This document shows positions 33,307-46,700 of a stretch of DNA of 64,000 nucleotides, piece after piece. Numbering within the stretch: position 1 is the first letter of the stretch; every line of letters begins with the position of its first letter. Under the pieces are notes generated by a model, which ran no database searches, had not been told where the DNA came from, and saw nothing but the letters and a program-made list of their open reading frames with translations. The stretch spans positions 5,764,669-5,828,668 of the forward strand of contig OZ038439.1 in NCBI GenBank assembly GCA_964036275.1. The letters are read 5' to 3'. The position numbers and the translations under genes were made by a program. The stretch is from Litoditis marina. Taxonomy: Eukaryota; Nematoda; Chromadorea; Rhabditida; Rhabditidae.

Positions 33307-34663
33307 AATGAATAGTTGTTGCCAGGTGTTTGATTACGTCAAAATATCTATAGAGATGCTTGTTTGTGATAAAAATGTTGTACTTCATCTACTACCAGCC
33401 GCAAACTTTCATACAGTCGTCGCCAACGGAAATGCGTAAGAGTACTGTATATCTCACTTTCTTCGATTACAATACACGCCCGTCATGTAATCTAACAGCG
33501 CAGTGGTTAGCGTCCTTCTACGAAACTTTTGCTCGCAGGTTCAATTTCGGTAAGTGACAGAAATTTATGAATTTGGCACCCACTACACCCACTATAAGTG
33601 TTGATTTGGAAGGTATGTCTTCATTGGGAATGATTAAAATTACACTACCTTCCCCTAACTTATTCAGAGCTGATATATGTTTGAAGTCACTACCAACCCT
33701 AAGTTTTCGAACAGGTTTTGTTCACGTTCCTTGACATAGCAGCTGTGCGCTGGTTTTGAAACCACAAGTGAGAGGATTATCTCATTCCAACTTGTACGGT
33801 ATTATTTCACTACCTCCAAGTCTTGACTAACAGGTTTTGTTGATTTCATTTCATTGGTTCAGTGTTCACGTCAGGATCTCTACTGCACAATATGATACTA
33901 TACTCTATACGCCATCTAAGTGTCGTCGCCATCGAGAATTGTCCAGTCGAGTCGAACATAAAACTCGAAAACTCGATTTTTTCCACTCGAAAAAAGCAAA
34001 TTCTCGAAAGTTAAAATCACATTATTGGTGAAACTCGTGAAACTCGGAGACGCCAATTTTTTTAAACCCGAGAACTGAAAAAAATTCGACAGAGACAGAG
34101 TGTGTCTATCAAAGATACGCAGAGCCAACCTCGCCCACCACCTAGTAGACCGTACGGTGTCCACAAAATTTAGACAAAACATTTTGTTAGTGGATGTTTT
34201 CATCAGATTTTCATCTGATTACGTACTTCCATATTTGACGGAGCTCAGGCCATCAAGTTCTTGGTGGTTTTTTTCCACTGATCTCACTCATTTGACAAGA
34301 ACAAATCTCGTTTAGGTGAGCAGAATAATGCATTTATAACCTCTCAGGATATTCCCATTATGAAACGGTTTTGAAAAAAGAGAAAAAAAAAAGCGTCCAA
34401 ATTATCGGAATCTGTGTAGAGAAAAGCCTTAATAAACTGTATCGCTTATGATTGGCTGACTCCATTCAAGCAAACCCAAAATTTTCCCACTTATTTTTTC
34501 AACAAACTTTCTTTGAAGAAATTTTCATCGGAAAAAATCTGTGTTTTCAAAGAGTTGTGAGAGCTCACTTCTGATATATGAACTAACTTGGCTCGGGATT
34601 TCTATGGAAAGGGATGCAATCAATATATATCAACTCGTTAATCGTTGCAGTCACTCTGAAAAT
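33307..34663. other. Spacer upstream of locus E
   Basis: It holds one SINE copy (33414-33600). The rest is unique-looking AT-rich sequence with short ORFs of no recognisable family. No gene is supported. Confidence 0.6.
33414..33600 (+). mobile_element. tRNA-derived SINE copy
   Basis: Head GTCGTCGCCAACGGAAATGC, block GTACTGTATATCTCACT, A-box GCGCAGTGGTTAGCGTCC, B-box GGTTCAATTTCGG, GTGACAGAAATTTATGAA and a CACTATAAGT end. It is one of the best preserved copies. Confidence 0.75.
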
Positions 34664-34686
34664 AGATAAAAGTGAACTTTGATAAG
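34664..34686 (+). promoter_or_regulatory. Paired GATA sites of locus E
   Basis: AGATAAA at 34664 and TGATAAG at 34680 start 16 bp apart. The proximal site ends 28 bp before the ATG at 34715. Confidence 0.6.
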
Positions 34687-34714
34687 AAAACGCAGTGGTG
34701 TTTTCACACACGCA

Positions 34715-37700
34715 ATGAAGTACCTCAAACTCCTAATTCTGGTCTTGGTACCTTCAGGTTAGTTTATAAACTCATTTTTCAATAGCATGTTTCTATGTCT
34801 TTTATTCCGAAAATATGAGAAACTCTAGATATTGAACACACGCTGTCTCCCAAAACACAATTCGATACATTTCATTTACATAGTACTGCTTTTGTATCGG
34901 TTAAGTTTACGAATTCATGATTTGACAGGACAACTTATTATACATGAACAACGATACAAACAAAAGCCACATGACATTGGAGAGGTTTGATTGCGTGATA
35001 TTTTTGTTTGTTCTTTACGATCATTCCCCTCGTTTAGTTCGCAGCGCATGTCCCACTGGATACGAAGACATTGGAAATGAGAACTGCTATAAGGTAATAC
35101 GAGGTTGACGCCTGGGTACGTATGTTGGGAGATCCCGCTATCTCCATCCCATTCTGCGTCTCCTCAAACAAACGCTATTTCTCTGCTCATACATCCCGTC
35201 GGGATGTGAGAAACAATATAAAGCGAGGCAGAGCAAGAGACGCAGAATGGAAAGGAGGTGCCGGGATCTTCTAACATACGTACTCTGGCGGCGTAACGAA
35301 TCGTTCAACCGCAACATGGGGACACAGGATCAAAAAAGATGGCGGAACCTTTTGGCATACGTACTCTGAGTACGATTTCCAGGAAATCTCGACACCTTCA
35401 TCTAATTTGCCATTTCTGTTTGCGGACTGCCAAGTTGTACCAGAAATTATATTGCCAGGACGCAAATCGGGATGGAAAAGTCGAGATGTCTGAATACGGC
35501 CCGTGCTTTGAGGCGGTACACATTCGAACGTCTCAATCACTAACTTCTCCGGATAACTCGAGAAACAGATTTTGATCAGAAACTAAACTAAGAAATTAGT
35601 TTCCAGACTTTTACCACCCCGCTTACTACCTTGGAGGCCGAAGCGCAATGTGAACACGAGGGAGGTCATCTGATACAGCCCATAAACGCTTTCGTGAGCA
35701 AGTTGTACAAGAATCAGAACTACACGAGTTGTCGTTCGAATTAAGTATTCATCGAACTAACGATTGTGCAAGCTGTTAGTGAGAATCAGTGAGACGAAAC
35801 AAACAAAAAACACCGTGAAACACACTGGTATGCACCGTATGAACATGCATTCTCAAAGCAATTCCTGTGATACCATTTTAAATGGAACAGAAACTCAATT
35901 GAACCGTTTATACCACACAGTTCACTAGCTATTGAAGTTGTTATTCCACTAGCTATTGAAGTTGTTAAATCATACTTGCGCGTAATACTAATTTTAGATC
36001 ACCATTCAACTATAATTCTCGCATAGTGACTTAGCTATGTATTCGAACGATACTAGATATGACATTTCATCCTAAGTATCTTCAGATGAATACTCTGATT
36101 CAAAATGAAGCAGCGACCTTCAACACTCTAATCTGGTTAGGACTCACGTGCTCCGGAAACTCATCTACTTCCTGTGTTTATGTAAATGGGGAAGCGGTTA
36201 CGAGTTCATCTTACACCAACTTCTATCCTGGTAGGTTAAAACATCATTTTATTTAAAGACAACGTTGTATTCAACGCAAATGAACGAATGGAATTATTAT
36301 GTGAGCTGACCCATTCTATACGAATCCATTTGAGGAATCTTTGTGATTTATTAAAGCGCCAACATGATTTTTTTACACTATTTTGGTTCAAAATCGTCAA
36401 AAATCGACGAATATTACAATGTGTCTGTCATATAGTATCTATCTTCGACAAATACCATTTTGCGAGTTGGGACAGGCAAGAAGAGGATCTACCTCAGACT
36501 ATTTTTGAGGTTGTTGTCGAGTAGTACATTATCCCCATAATCAGTTATCATTACTATTGACGAATTACGTCATGAATTCTTAGGCTCGCCAAACCCTGAT
36601 CGTGGGAACTGTGTATTTCTCTCCGCCTCTGGCTCTCTTACTGGAAAATGGATAAGTGGACACTGTCTGAGTCAGACATTTGGATACGGATGTCAAGTTC
36701 CTTCTGCACTTCCGCCAAATTACGGTAAACTTTTTATCTCACGGAAACTTTTCATTTGTCATGAACGTGTGTTCAGGCCAGTATGTGTGAGAAGTGAAAG
36801 TCTCGGCTTTATTGTTGCTTAGGGATATGTCCCGTATGTTCATCTTTTGAGAAAAACATCTTGAATGCCGGTAAATTTCTTTCAAAACGACTCTCCCCAA
36901 ACCAAAACCGAACCGATTCTTCCCGAACCAGTTGGTTTGTTCTAGAACCGAATCAAATTTAGGCCAACAAAGTGGAAACCGAACCAATTAATGTAATTAG
37001 TGCTGAAATTGGTCATCTGCGTAACGTTTATCAGGGTTTGAATTGGTTCCATATACGTGAACGGTTTGGTTCCATACCGTACCAACTGGTTCGGGAAGAA
37101 TCGTTCCGGTTTTGGTTCGGAAATATGTTGGTTCGGGAAGAATTTTGCCACAAATGCCAATGTGTGCAGCTCCTACTTGTGGCTCATCTTTCAAACAACT
37201 GGACAATTTCTGCTACAAAATCATTCCTTCCATGTCGGAAGAAAATGCGGAAACTGCCTGTGAAACCGAATGCGGACACTTGACATCAATTCACTCTACG
37301 AAGGTACAAAACTTATGTAATTTCAATACTGATATACAAAACTTGACGTAATAGAAACGAAATGCAGTATATAAGCTCCGTACAATTAAAAAGTTTCGAA
37401 AATATGCAATATTACCTACAGGTCAACACGAATCTTGTTGACCAGTTTTCGATAATCTGGTCAATTTGAATGCGTTCTCTCTCTCATTTTCGAATTTTCC
37501 AAACTTTTTAGTTGGACGCGGCTTATATGTCTAGTTGAGATCAGAATCAGAAGAAATCAGTTCAACATGATGTCACAGTTCGGAGGAACGAAACACTGAT
37601 TTTTGACTCCATATATTCATTAACAACAACTGTGTGTACAGTTAGCGGAATTTGCAGAAGTATTTTACATAATTCTGCACATGGACCTCCCTGAATGTTG

Positions 37701-40700
37701 TTGGAAATCATCCTCTATTTTACAGTTTTTTTATCAATTGTATTTCAAGTAATTGTATGTTTAGTTTTTTTTCGTTCAGCGCACCTCGTAGAGCATTTCA
37801 GTGAATAAATATAAACAATAAATTGCAGGAGAATAATTTTGTCTTAAACCTGTTCCAAGGTACACAAGAGTCGTATACCAGAATCGGCCTCAAATGGAGA
37901 GAGAACGAGGACTATGAATGGACAGATGGAACCGTGGAACCAGAAAAAGATTATGATGATTTCGGTATGCCCCAATTTCAATGTATTTGCTCTGTATCAT
38001 CACTAAATTGCAACAATTGACTAGCTAGTTTGACGTTTCGCACTAGTTTGACTAACTTGACTATGTTATTTGACTAACTGCACTAATGCACTACTTGTGT
38101 ATGCATCTATTTTCTGTATAAATGACAGCTTTTGGTCTTTTAATTAAATTTCAGGACACCAGGATGTGTCTTTCGGTACCTGTGTTGCAATGTCTTTAAT
38201 TGATGATGTGGTCTACAGTGGAAAATGGATAAACACAGTTTGTTCTACGAATATGACATCAGTTTGCAAACGACGTGAGTTTCAGTAAATCATCAGAATA
38301 TATTCTCATAAAAAACATAAGAAGGAGCAAATAACATAACTGAATTATAACTTTATTAGTAAAAAGTGGGGGAACAAACAAATGTGTGAGTTGTGTTTGG
38401 TTTGACCTCTATATCAGCAAAAAGTGAACGATACGAATTGCTGTGATACTGTAGCAGTAGTATTCTGCAAAAATAGAACAATACCAATATTGCACAGTGG
38501 TTCACAAAACCCGCATAACATTTCAGAAATCACCGAATGGTATTTCATGTGTACTTCAATGACAAGCGTGCGTTGTGAACCACTGTGCAACATTGGTATT
38601 GTTCTATTTTTGCAGAATACTACTGCTACCAGTATCACAGCATGTCGTATCGTTCACTTTTTGCTGATGTAGAGGTCAAACCAAACACAACTCACACATT
38701 TGTTGGTTCCCCCACTTTTTACTAATTGTTCTCTTTTTGCTAGTTGTACTCTTACAACTATCCATGGCACGAGAAGAAGAATAATGAAGCTAATTGGCGC
38801 AAGCGACTAACGCCACTGATAAATTTGAAATTGTCGAGTGACTAACGTAGTTGTATTGTGATCATCAACCAAGTGACAAAATTCCAATCACTTATGTTGA
38901 CAATTCCTCGTTCCTGTGTTCTGGCGCAATTTGGCGGCAGCGCTTGGCGCCAACGCGAAATATTCAGTTTGTGACAGATCAATTTACTTAACCATGTGAT
39001 CGCTATTAAAGAAACCGTTCCGCTATAATTTGAGTTTCACGAAAAATTTAAAAAGCTCAAAAAAGATTTTTAATGTCTTCCCATAGACCACGAAAAAAGC
39101 TTTTTGATTGAAAATTTGTAAAATTTGCATAACATCAAGCAATAAAGAAGGGGACATAAACATTTTCACTGTGACGCAACTTGACTTGGTTTATTTACAT
39201 CAATATTTATTTTCATTTTTCAGTTTCTAATTGTGTATTCGTATGTGATTGAGTGTTTTGAAATCATTTTCGCACTTCTATAGGCTATTTTGAGCATACC
39301 CCGTACGCAACTCCCCTATCGGTGTCATTACGTAAGCCGCTTTTCTGAGAAAACAAAGCAAGATAGGAGTATAAAAGTATATATTTTTGATAATGGGCTT
39401 TCATTTGCCGTAGGGTCAGATTGTTAACTCAAAGGTCAAAATTAAAGCGGGACGGATTCTTTAACTGTATCAAACTTCAAACGATTCCGTTGACAATGAC
39501 ATGTCTTGGAGTTTTGGCGCCATTTGGCGCCTGGTCCGCTCGCTAGAGAAAAAGTTTTAGTCCGTATGAGAAAATAGACTTTTTACACCAAACTGTTCAG
39601 GTTCTATCAGTTTGAGACATCTTAATTGCCTACAATTAAGGTTTTGCCGTTTTTGGCGCCTATGGGCGCCCGCACCTGGCGCCACTTATGAGCTATACAT
39701 CTCATAATTGGCGCGACGCGCTGACTTTTGCGTTAGAACTTATGTTCCGAATTTCAGCTAAATCGATTCAGTAGTTTCTCCAATAGTCGTTTTTCGCGCC
39801 TATTAGCGTCCGCGCCCGGCGCCAATGAGGAGCTATACATTTCATAATTGGCGCAATGCGCTAGCTTTTGCAATTGAACTCATGTTCCAAATTTCAGCTT
39901 CATCGGTTTGGTAGTTTTTCCAATGGTCGTTTTTGCGCGCCCGGCGCCAATAATGAGCTATACATCTCATATTTGGCGCGACGGGCTAACTTTGGCATTA
40001 GAACTCATGTTCCAAATTTCAGTCAAATCGATTCAGTAGTTTTTCCAATACTATGCGGACAGAATTTTGTGAGGGAGGAGGAACGAATTACGGCGGAACT
40101 TTTCAAGAACGACATGAAATCATAACTCCTCTGGAATTCGGCGGCGACTCGCCGGCGGGGCCGAGGGGTCGCCGGGATACCGCCGGCGAGTCGCCGGCGA
40201 TACATTGAGGTCGCCGGCGGGTCGCCACTTGAACCAAAGCTCCGAAATTGTCGCCGGCGAGTCGCCAAACAATTCGCATTGTCCCTGGGGTCGCCGGCAA
40301 GTCGCCGAAGCCGAAAATATTTTTCCATCGAGAAAACCCGAAAAAAGTTTGAGTGCATTTTGTGGGTAAACTCCAACGGCTATGACAAAAATGATACCGA
40401 AAGACGACTTTTTCTTGTATAACTCATACGAACCGTGAAAAATGAACAGAGCTTGTCGCCGGCGAGTCGCCACTCATTTCGATATGTTCCTCATATCGCC
40501 GGCGAGTCGCCGAACTTGGAAACCTTTGATAACACCAAGATTTTTATTCCACTTTGTTGTGAGGTATAAACATATGCGTAAGTGAAAAATGCGATTTGTG
40601 CGTCTTCAATAGGGATTTTGAGAAGAAATTTGGAAACTGTCGCCGGCGACTCGCCAAGTAGCGTGATTCGATAGCTAATTAGTTGAAGCACGATTAAGAG

Positions 40701-43700
40701 GGAGTTTTGATCTAACCATGTTTGATAACAACTAGTATAATGTCATACATTGAGTGAGATGGAATGCTTACATAAACTTTACATCTCACTCCAATTAAGA
40801 CTAGAACTTATGAGATTGCATTGGAGATCTACCGGTGTAGTGCGTTTGGAACTTATCAGAGCAGCTGTTTAGCTATACATCCATTATAAACTAAAATTCA
40901 AGTAGAGAGGTACTATTTGTTATTATTCAAAGTATTATACATCTGTTACGGAACATACTCCCCAGTTTGGCCAAAACATATCACTTTAGGAAAAGAAATA
41001 AGATTTTGAAGACAGTTCATTGCTATCGTGATATAATCAAAAAACAGTGAGATCTTCTTCAACAGACTTATGTTTGGCTCTGCCAAACGTTTGCTAACAA
41101 CTGCTCGCACTTTTGGACATTTGCATACAAGAGTGCGCATACGTGAAGACACGTTGGAACGTGTAAAGAAAAACGGACCACTGAACAGACTGATTTGTTA
41201 TTAGTATAAAAAAACGAGTGTAAAGTAAGTAAAGATTAGTTTTGGATAAATATGTACAAGAAATATAAAAGAAGTCCAATAAAAATATTTTGAGGAAAAC
41301 TCTAATCTCGCTCGGTTTAGAATTTCAAAAAAAGGATACCTAGTTTTTGGTTGTCGGAAGAAAACTTCTGACTGCGACTCACAATAAACTATGGTTACGA
41401 AGTAACGGTCATTTTTGATAAAAAATAATATTTTTGAACAATAAGCTAAACAAGGAATGTTATGTTTTTCTATTGGAGTTTTAAACCGTGCCGTAGTGCA
41501 GAACGTTTGGTGTAGTTGTAACCTCGTTCAAGTGATAGCAAATTTTCCACTCTAGACTCCAGGCAGGAATCGAACCTTCGTTCGCCGTGCGTGAATAGAG
41601 CGTTTATCCAATCCGCCAATCAGAAATGTGAATAGGAGTGAAAACCAAGCTGTACCCGCCTGTCATGAGTTCTTCATTGGAAAACGTCTTCCTACTACAC
41701 GTTAAACTCTTCTTTCATTTTTATTTTCACGAAACCGGTCTATCCATGATTTTTTGCGAGACCATTTTCGGCTCTCTCACACGTAATATTCAAATTTCAG
41801 ACATACCTGGAAAATACGTATACCTCAACTTTTTTAGAGCTTTTCAAAAATGTAAGTATTTTTTGAATAAGTTAATTTTGTGCGAAACTATGCCGAGATT
41901 TGAGGAGGCGGACACTTTTGTCGCCGCCGCCGCCGCCGCCGCCGCCCCGCACGGAAGCCATTTTTGCGAGACGTTGGGCCCTCTAACTCCTCTCAATAAG
42001 TTCTACTTGAAACGTAAACTTAGTGTCTTGTAGACGTGTTGCCCTTCAGTGATTCATGCAAAAATCTAAGAAAATGGTCGACGTACTTTGAAGAAAATTG
42101 TAATAATCTGTTTTGTAATGTCTGCAGACCTTTGAACAAAAACTAATCTGCGCAGCGCTCCGCTCTGCGCACGATGTTATTCGTTATGTCTACTCACTCT
42201 CTCCCGGTGTTCTTCTACAGACCCGTACTTCTGTCATCACCCTTCATGTGAGATAAACTTACTGTTACAACTTGTTCTGTACCATTACAACTACAGTTTA
42301 CTACTAATGTTATCCATATGTTTCTCCCTAAGAATTAATACATGATACCGCGTGGCAATTGTTTTTTAGAATAATAGGCAGCTCCCACTTGACTGTCGAA
42401 CAACTTAGATTTTATTCGCAATAGAATCATTACAGTTTATTTGCAATCATTAGTTAGTCCGACCATTCGTTTGAATGCGCTGGGTGCGCAATACTAAGCT
42501 CTTCGCTGCGCTTCTCAGATCGTAGCGGGATGGCCGAGAGGATGTGTGCGCCGCAGTACGCCGAAGGTTGTGGGTTCGATTCCGGAGAGTGACAAATGGA
42601 TGTTTAATTAGAACTATAATTGTTAAATCACGTAAATATGGTTCTCGGCTCGTTAACGCGCTAATTCACTTTTGAAAAAATATTTTCTGTCACAGAAAGA
42701 TCAATGCTAAAAAGCGAAAGAATCATATAAGGTAATTGGCGACTCGCCGGCGATGTTGCCGGCGACCCGAAAAGCGGCGACTCGCCATCAACCCCTTCCG
42801 GCGACATCGCCGGCGACCTCGCCGGCGACCCGTCACCGAATTCCATAGCTGAATGAAAATCATCCGATTTTGCTCAAATTTCCACACAATCTTCAATTCG
42901 TGATTCTCTAACTCTCTCTTCTTTAGTTTCCGAAAAACAATTATATTTGAAGCTTTTTATCGATTAGAAGCAAAAAACGAGTCCGCAATGGCCAAATCAA
43001 AGACAATATTATTCGGCTGCTCGAATAATTATTGATTGTGCTCTGATCTGGCGGCGTAGCAATCCCTTCAATCTCACGGGATGTTCATATGAGTTTCTCA
43101 TGAGATACTTCATGAGCAACTGTGAAGTGTCAATGTTGTAGCATTTTAATCGATAGAATCTCATGAGAAGCTCATGCGAATAGCTCATGAGGTATCTCAT
43201 GAGATTTTTGAGGGATTGCTACGCCGCCTGGCAAAATGCCGGCGCCCTGCACACGCCACGCGAGACGTGGCAGGGATGCAATGCAACACTTTTCATGGAT
43301 ACAAGTCCAGTTCGGAACTAAACATAGATTTTTCACAGTTTTCTCAGAAGCTAGTAAAATTCACTTCATTGTTGAGTTTTTATTTAGGTCAACTTGAATT
43401 AACTTGGTCCGAGAGTCAAGCTGACAGACACCGACTAGTTCTCGTTTTCAGCGCTGACGAAACCCTGCGCCTCCTTCATTCTCTCCAACTCTTCCACCGT
43501 TCCTCCGGCAGCTGTTTCCACATTAGCACCACCCACCTGCTCTTCAACTCTGTTCTTCAAAGGGAACGGGGCGGTAATTTCTCCTCACATTTGAGCCAAG
43601 ATTGAATTCAAGGCCATCTCGTGCTGACCAAACTCTTCATCTACCCGATTTATGGAAATTATTAGCTCTCTGATAATTTGCCGGTTGCCTGAAAACGGAA

Positions 43701-46700
43701 AAGTTATTAATCTTCTTTCATATCTAGTTCAGTTTATCACTTGGATAATCTGTGAAAACCTCTATAAAAAACCGGTAAATGAGTTGGAAACCTGATAGAA
43801 CGTGCACAACGTTATGTTCAATTTGTAGGTGCGCGTCTATTCGAATATAAGAGCCGAGCTAGTTTCAAAGAGAGATTCGGAAATGGTTCATTCTAGCTCT
43901 ACTCTCCCGGGTACCCTGCCGTCTACTCCACTGGGCTGGAATGTGAATATGTGATCACGGCTCCATCTGGCTACGTTGTATTCTTTGCACTGACTGGTCC
44001 GTTGAGCACAGCCGACTATTTCCAAGACAATAGCAACATGAGCCTCTACAACAGTATGACTGACACTGTTCCATTTCTTCCAAGGTCAGACCGCAATATT
44101 CAAGGACACTTTTGAAAAAGTGATCTCAAAGTTTCTACCCAAGTTTGATTAACTGACTCAAATTAGCGATTCTTTGATTGGAAGTAGCTGAGTTCGTTTG
44201 GAGTGAGGCAGAAAACAATGTTGTTAACATTTCACAGAAATGTGAGATAAGGTAATCAGGCAACTCTTGGAAAATCCAGCATAGAAAAAAACTACTTAAA
44301 GATACCGTTCCGCTATAATTTCTGTTTCACGAAAAATTTAAAAAGCTCAGAAAACTTTCTCAATGGCTTCCTATAGACCATGAAAAAACTTTCCAATTGA
44401 AAATTATCAAAATTTGCATAATATCAAGCAATAAAGAAGGGGACGTAAACATTTTCACTATGACGCAACTTGACTTGGTTCATTTACATCAAGATTTATT
44501 TTCATTTTTCAGTCCTCTATTGTGTATTCGTATGTGATAAAGTGTTTTGAAATCATTTTGGCACTTCTATAGGCTATTTTGAGCATACCCTGTACGCAAC
44601 CCCCCTATCGGTGTCATTACGTAAGCCGCTTTTCTGAGAAAACGAAGCAAGATAGGGATATAAATGTATATATTTTTGATAATGGTTTTTCATTTGCCAT
44701 AGGGTCAGATTGTTAACTCAAAAGTGAAAATTAGAGAGGGACGGATTCTTTAACGGAGTCGAATATAATATGGCACACGTGTGTAAAACTCAAAGTTAGC
44801 TCGGCGCCAAAAAATTGGTGATGTCCCGTTCCGTCTGGCGCTTGGCGCTGGATCTAGATAGCGTCAAAAGCTTGAAACTCAGTCCCAAGTAAAAATTTTT
44901 GAAAGTTTGCATCGAGGGCATCATAGTGGATACTATGCTGTTTCCAAAAATTTGTAGTGTAACAAGTAGGGTAACGACCGGGAATGTTCCCCGAACTCAG
45001 AAATATATATGTTATTGACAAGTATGACTTGGGTACTCTTTAACATCCGGCACAAAACACAGAAATGTCAAAAAAGGTTTGCAAACAGAGAACGTTAGCA
45101 TTTCTGCTATATGGTCAAGACAGTTTCTTAGTTGTTGTTTACTAATAATAGTAACAAGTTAAACATCGCGCCCAAGTGGCGCCGGTTGGTGTCAGAAGAG
45201 AAATACGTGCCTTGTACTGTGATGACTCAGATTTTTTCCAAAGCTCTGATTTTGATGAACGAAGCGAAAAAGGCTTCTTGCCAGTTTCAGATGTCAGGTC
45301 AAACTAACTTTAACTCTAACTTTTTTCAAACTTCTGATTCAAAGAAGCTGTCATTCTTCTCTTGGTTTCCAGGTTAACTCGTGGATATAATGCAACATAT
45401 TCATTCTACGCCTCAATGACGTCATCAATGAAAATGAAGTTCTCCAGTGGAAGTTCGAATCAACACAGATGGATTGCGAACTACAATTCAGTTGATAGTA
45501 GGCATTATTTTTCCTCATGAAGTTGGTAAAAAGGCATGGATTGCACTTTCGAAAGAGGGAAAGAGAAAAAAAAAGAGAAGAGAGGGAAGAAAAAACACTG
45601 ATCCGTTTTTAAACAATGTCTTGTTTCAGTTCGTGCATCTGGATGCAATCAAGGCGAGTTGCAGGCCCCTGGAACGGTGGGTTCTTCATGGGAGGACGGT
45701 TCACCGTTGTTTGATCGGTGTACATATCCTAGAAGACACTTCCAATTCACCCTGCGTCTCTCCCTCTGCCTCACTATTTCTCGTCTCTTACATTCCGGCG
45801 GAATTTAAGAGCAGAGAAGTAGCGTATGTCTGATGAGACGCAGGATGAGATGAAGGTGCCCGGATCTTCTAGCATACATACTCTGCTTGCACCGCCTATC
45901 TTCTGATAACGACTGAAACATGACCGGATCAAACTACAATTAGTGTTAAACTCTATATACCGTATCGACCTTATTCTACCTGAGTAAATTGTTTTAGTTG
46001 TTTTCTGATTCAATTTCAGATAACCAGCCCCAATTACGAGAGCCATGTATATAATGGACTATATATATCTTCTTACAACTGCACTTATCGATTGGAGGCA
46101 CCTCCAAACAAAAGGTATCAAGTCATATATATTAAGCAAAATCACATCAATCCCTACCACGCTAGAATCAAGTGAGCCCCTCCCCATGTAGAGTATAATC
46201 TACAAAGTTTGATTACATTACTGATACTTATTGGTTGTATGGAGACAGTAGGCTTAACTTTCTGTTTTACAGTATTTCTCGATGTCGCCGGCAAAGTTAC
46301 GAATGAAAATTTGAAGACTGTAAGTTCAATATTTTCTAACAGTTGACTCGTATTGATCATCGTAATTTGCAGAATTTCTCTCCATTTCGATGCTTTCTAC
46401 GGATTGGGTAGCGATGATGATGTGTCTATCTTCGACGGTCCTGGGTCATACTCACCTCCCATCGCAGAGTCAGTTCACTCAATCAATATAGAAGTTCGAA
46501 AAGACAGAGCGCGTTATTTACAATGTATTTAACTAGCTGCTCATGGAATCTAGCCAGTTGACAAACTATGAATGTACTGTTCTTTTCTGGGTCTAGAACA
46601 AACTTGAAATTTGACGAAGAAATTTAACCTTCGCCATACACCATATAGATCTGCAGGAAGTTTTTAATTTAAAATAATTGAAATAATCGGAACTGAAAAT

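Larger units (their letters stand above)
38275..43451. other. 5.2-kb repeat-filled intron 8 of locus E
   Basis: It separates the lectin half from the CUB half of the gene. It contains, in order, a long foldback element, a TTAA MITE, GGCGCC tandem units, GCCGGC clusters, a GCC microsatellite, two tRNA-like segments and a further foldback element. The longest ORF (131 codons from 41638) owes its alanine run to the GCC microsatellite. No independent gene is supported. Confidence 0.7.

Noticed and set aside
40023..40473. Overlapping ORFs encoding Arg/Pro/Ala/Ser-rich peptides
   Set aside because: They result from the repeated GTCGCCGGCGA motif in three frames; no start context, splice sites or conservation.
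41638..42033. 131-codon ORF in intron 8 of locus E
   Set aside because: Its main feature is an alanine run from a GCC microsatellite; no domain, signal peptide or conserved neighbour exon.
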